From: Methanolinea sp.
GTDB taxonomy: Archaea > Halobacteriota > Methanomicrobia > Methanomicrobiales > Methanospirillaceae
Assembly (NCBI GenBank): GCA_013331225.1
Contig: DUGV01000126.1
Coordinates: 1-6,215 of the forward strand
DNA length: 6,215 nucleotides
Reading direction: 5' to 3'
The notes under the pieces are model-generated. The model saw only the letters and a list, made by a program, of their open reading frames with translations, was not told the DNA's origin and searched no databases. Positions 5,021-6,215 of this stretch are shown here, in pieces. A program made the position numbers and the translations under genes. How positions within the stretch are numbered: position 1 is the stretch's first letter; the number at the start of each line of letters is the position of its first letter.

Positions 5021-5674
5021 TCAGACCTGCAGCAGCTCGATCCTGATCTCCTTTGGCTCCGTGCCGAAGTGGACCATGGCGCACTGGCCGAGCGCTGCCA
5101 TGCCGGGGTTGACTACCTTCACCCCTTTCTCCTCCACGACTCCCCTCTGCTCATGGATGTGGGCGCAGCAGACCAGGTCAAAGGAACCCATGTGCTTCCT
5201 GATGCTCGCGCTTCCCACGTGGTTTCCTCCAGCCTCGTCCAGGAACCCCTGGGGCGGGGCATGGGAGATGAGCACGTTGTGGGTTGCCCGCTCCATCTTC
5301 CTGACGAGCGCGGTGAGGAGGTCGTCGATCTGCTTGTCCGTCATCTCAAACGGGGTATTGAAGGGAGTCGGGTTGGACCCGCCGATCCCTACAATGGAGA
5401 TCTTCCCCAGGTTGAGAGAGGAGCCGTGGAGGCAGACGCAGTCCGAATGCTCCAGGACGTCGATGATCTCCCGTGGATCGCAGTTACCAGGCACTGCAAA
5501 CGAAGGCACGTCAATGCGTGAAAAGAGCGACTCTACTGCATCCGCAGGGCCCATATTGGTGATGTCGCCAGCAATGAAGATGGCATCCGGGGAGAGTTCC
5601 AGGAACGATTCCAGCTTTCCGAACTCTCCGTGAAGGTCTGCCAGCAAAAGCACATCCATCATGTCAATATTCAT
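5021..5674 (-). CDS. Calcineurin-like metallophosphoesterase
   Basis: This is a soluble dimetal phosphoesterase of the calcineurin-like superfamily; the substrate (phosphodiester, cyclic nucleotide or phosphoprotein) cannot be deduced. All metal-binding motifs are present in order: DLH (D13, H15), GD (36-37), GNCD with N64 (63-66), SHAPP with H138 (137-141) and AHIH with H172 and H174 (171-174). The last motif has Ala where Gly is usual. The 217 residues are typical of a single-domain enzyme. The start is uncertain: ATG 5674 is the longest, but Met5 and Met6 (5662, 5659) would place the MDVLLLADLHG strand at the N-terminus, as is usual. No candidate has a Shine-Dalgarno. The gene lies 12 nt after the radical SAM stop, so co-transcription is likely, and it is convergent with cyaB. 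Confidence 0.92.
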   Translation of the reverse strand: MNIDMMDVLLLADLHGEFGKLESFLELSPDAIFIAGDITNMGPADAVESLFSRIDVPSFAVPGNCDPREIIDVLEHSDCVCLHGSSLNLGKISIVGIGGSNPTPFNTPFEMTDKQIDDLLTALVRKMERATHNVLISHAPPQGFLDEAGGNHVGSASIRKHMGSFDLVCCAHIHEQRGVVEEKGVKVVNPGMAALGQCAMVHFGTEPKEIRIELLQV

Positions 5675-5686
5675 TCGAGGGGGCCT

Positions 5687-6215
5687 TTAAAAAAATCTTC
5701 GTGTAGGGTCACCCCAGGATCCGGTGACTCTTCCCCTCAGCGCGAGCGCTCCAAGGAGCCGTTCCACTTCAGGCAGGAGTGGCTGCGGGGCCGTCTTTTC
5801 CATGGGTGTCCCCGGCAGCGGGATGAAGCGGTGGAGGTGAACGCGCCCCCTGCGGCTGATCCATTCCACGAGGCGTGCAGTCATGCGCTGGTCATCCTCC
5901 TCCTCGCCCGGGATTCCCACGATGAAGTCCACCACTGGGGTCAGTCCTGCATCAAGGCAGAGCTCCACGGCCGATATGACGTCCTGCACGGTGTGTCCCC
6001 GGTGGAGCGAAGAAAGAACCCTGTCGCTTCCGGATTGCGCCCCGAAATGGAGGCGGGTATTGCTACAGTAGGTGGTGATGAGATCTATCGCTTCCCGGGT
6101 CACCCATTCCGGGCGCACTTCACTTGGGAATGTACCGAAGTAGATATGCTGTTCCTCATGCCGGAGCGAAGAGAGGAGGGATTCAACCTTTTCGAGGCGG
6201 GGTGTCCGGCCGTCT
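5687..6215 (-). CDS. Radical SAM protein, C-terminal part (N-terminus beyond window)
   Basis: The frame is open without a stop from the right edge to TAA at 5687-5689, giving 175 residues. A GTG at 6118 lies inside the domain and is not the start. Visible radical SAM barrel features: YFGTFPSEVRPE (residues 25-36), LHFGAQSGSDRVL (55-67) followed by RGHT (72-75), VVDFIVGIPGE (94-104), a polar EEDDQ run, and HRFIPLPGTP (128-137). These resemble the second half of MiaB-like and B12-binding radical SAM enzymes. From memory they best recall the archaeal B12-binding/radical SAM family of the MJ1487 type, but the N-terminal domain and CxxxCxxC cluster motif are not visible, so substrate and subfamily stay open. 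Seven Ts overlap the final Phe-Phe-stop codons. It lies 12 nt upstream of the phosphoesterase. Confidence 0.88.
   Translation of the reverse strand, partial: DGRTPRLEKVESLLSSLRHEEQHIYFGTFPSEVRPEWVTREAIDLITTYCSNTRLHFGAQSGSDRVLSSLHRGHTVQDVISAVELCLDAGLTPVVDFIVGIPGEEEDDQRMTARLVEWISRRGRVHLHRFIPLPGTPMEKTAPQPLLPEVERLLGALALRGRVTGSWGDPTRRFF

Noticed and set aside
5069..5521. A 150-codon plus-strand frame opposite the metallophosphoesterase
   Set aside because: The opposite strand carries all five metal-binding motifs; this frame shows none.

Overview
The window looks like chromosomal DNA from an archaeon, most likely a GC-rich methanogen of the Methanomicrobia. This is inferred from several traits seen together: an XPD/Rad3-type iron-sulfur helicase, a long archaeal-type FKBP prolyl isomerase, box A-like AT elements about 25-35 bp upstream of starts in place of bacterial -35/-10 pairs, very short or absent leaders, and T-tracts without strong GC hairpins after stop codons. 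No taxonomic marker such as rRNA is present, so the exact genus is not fixed.

Layout from left to right: (1) an XPD/Rad3-family DNA helicase on the minus strand, cut by the left edge within motif V. (2) A 61-bp divergent promoter region. (3) purB, adenylosuccinate lyase, on the plus strand. (4) A 221-bp convergent intergenic region full of palindromes. (5) A long FKBP/SlyD-like prolyl isomerase on the minus strand. (6) A 262-bp divergent promoter region with a perfect 9-bp inverted repeat in the FKBP leader. (7) A CyaB-type CYTH protein on the plus strand. (8) A 205-bp convergent intergenic region, again full of palindromes. (9) A calcineurin-like metallophosphoesterase on the minus strand. 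(10) The C-terminal part of a radical SAM protein on the minus strand, 12 nt upstream of the phosphoesterase and cut by the right edge.

The genes are mostly housekeeping: DNA repair, purine synthesis, protein folding and phosphate-ester chemistry. I see no defence island, transposase, CRISPR array, tRNA or rRNA. Only the radical SAM and phosphoesterase genes form a likely operon; the others are divergent or convergent single genes.

The most unusual structure is noncoding. A 52-bp sequence occurs twice (47 of 52 bases identical) in opposite orientations, at 3159-3210 and 4931-4982. It therefore reads in the same sense, and at nearly the same distance (107 and 115 nt), downstream of the two divergent genes FKBP and cyaB. 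Each copy runs into a hairpin of the form ATGAAAA...TTTTCAT, and each intergenic region holds a second, related hairpin. This is best read as a dispersed palindromic repeat family, of REP or MITE type or a 3'-UTR/terminator element. A genome-wide search would decide which.
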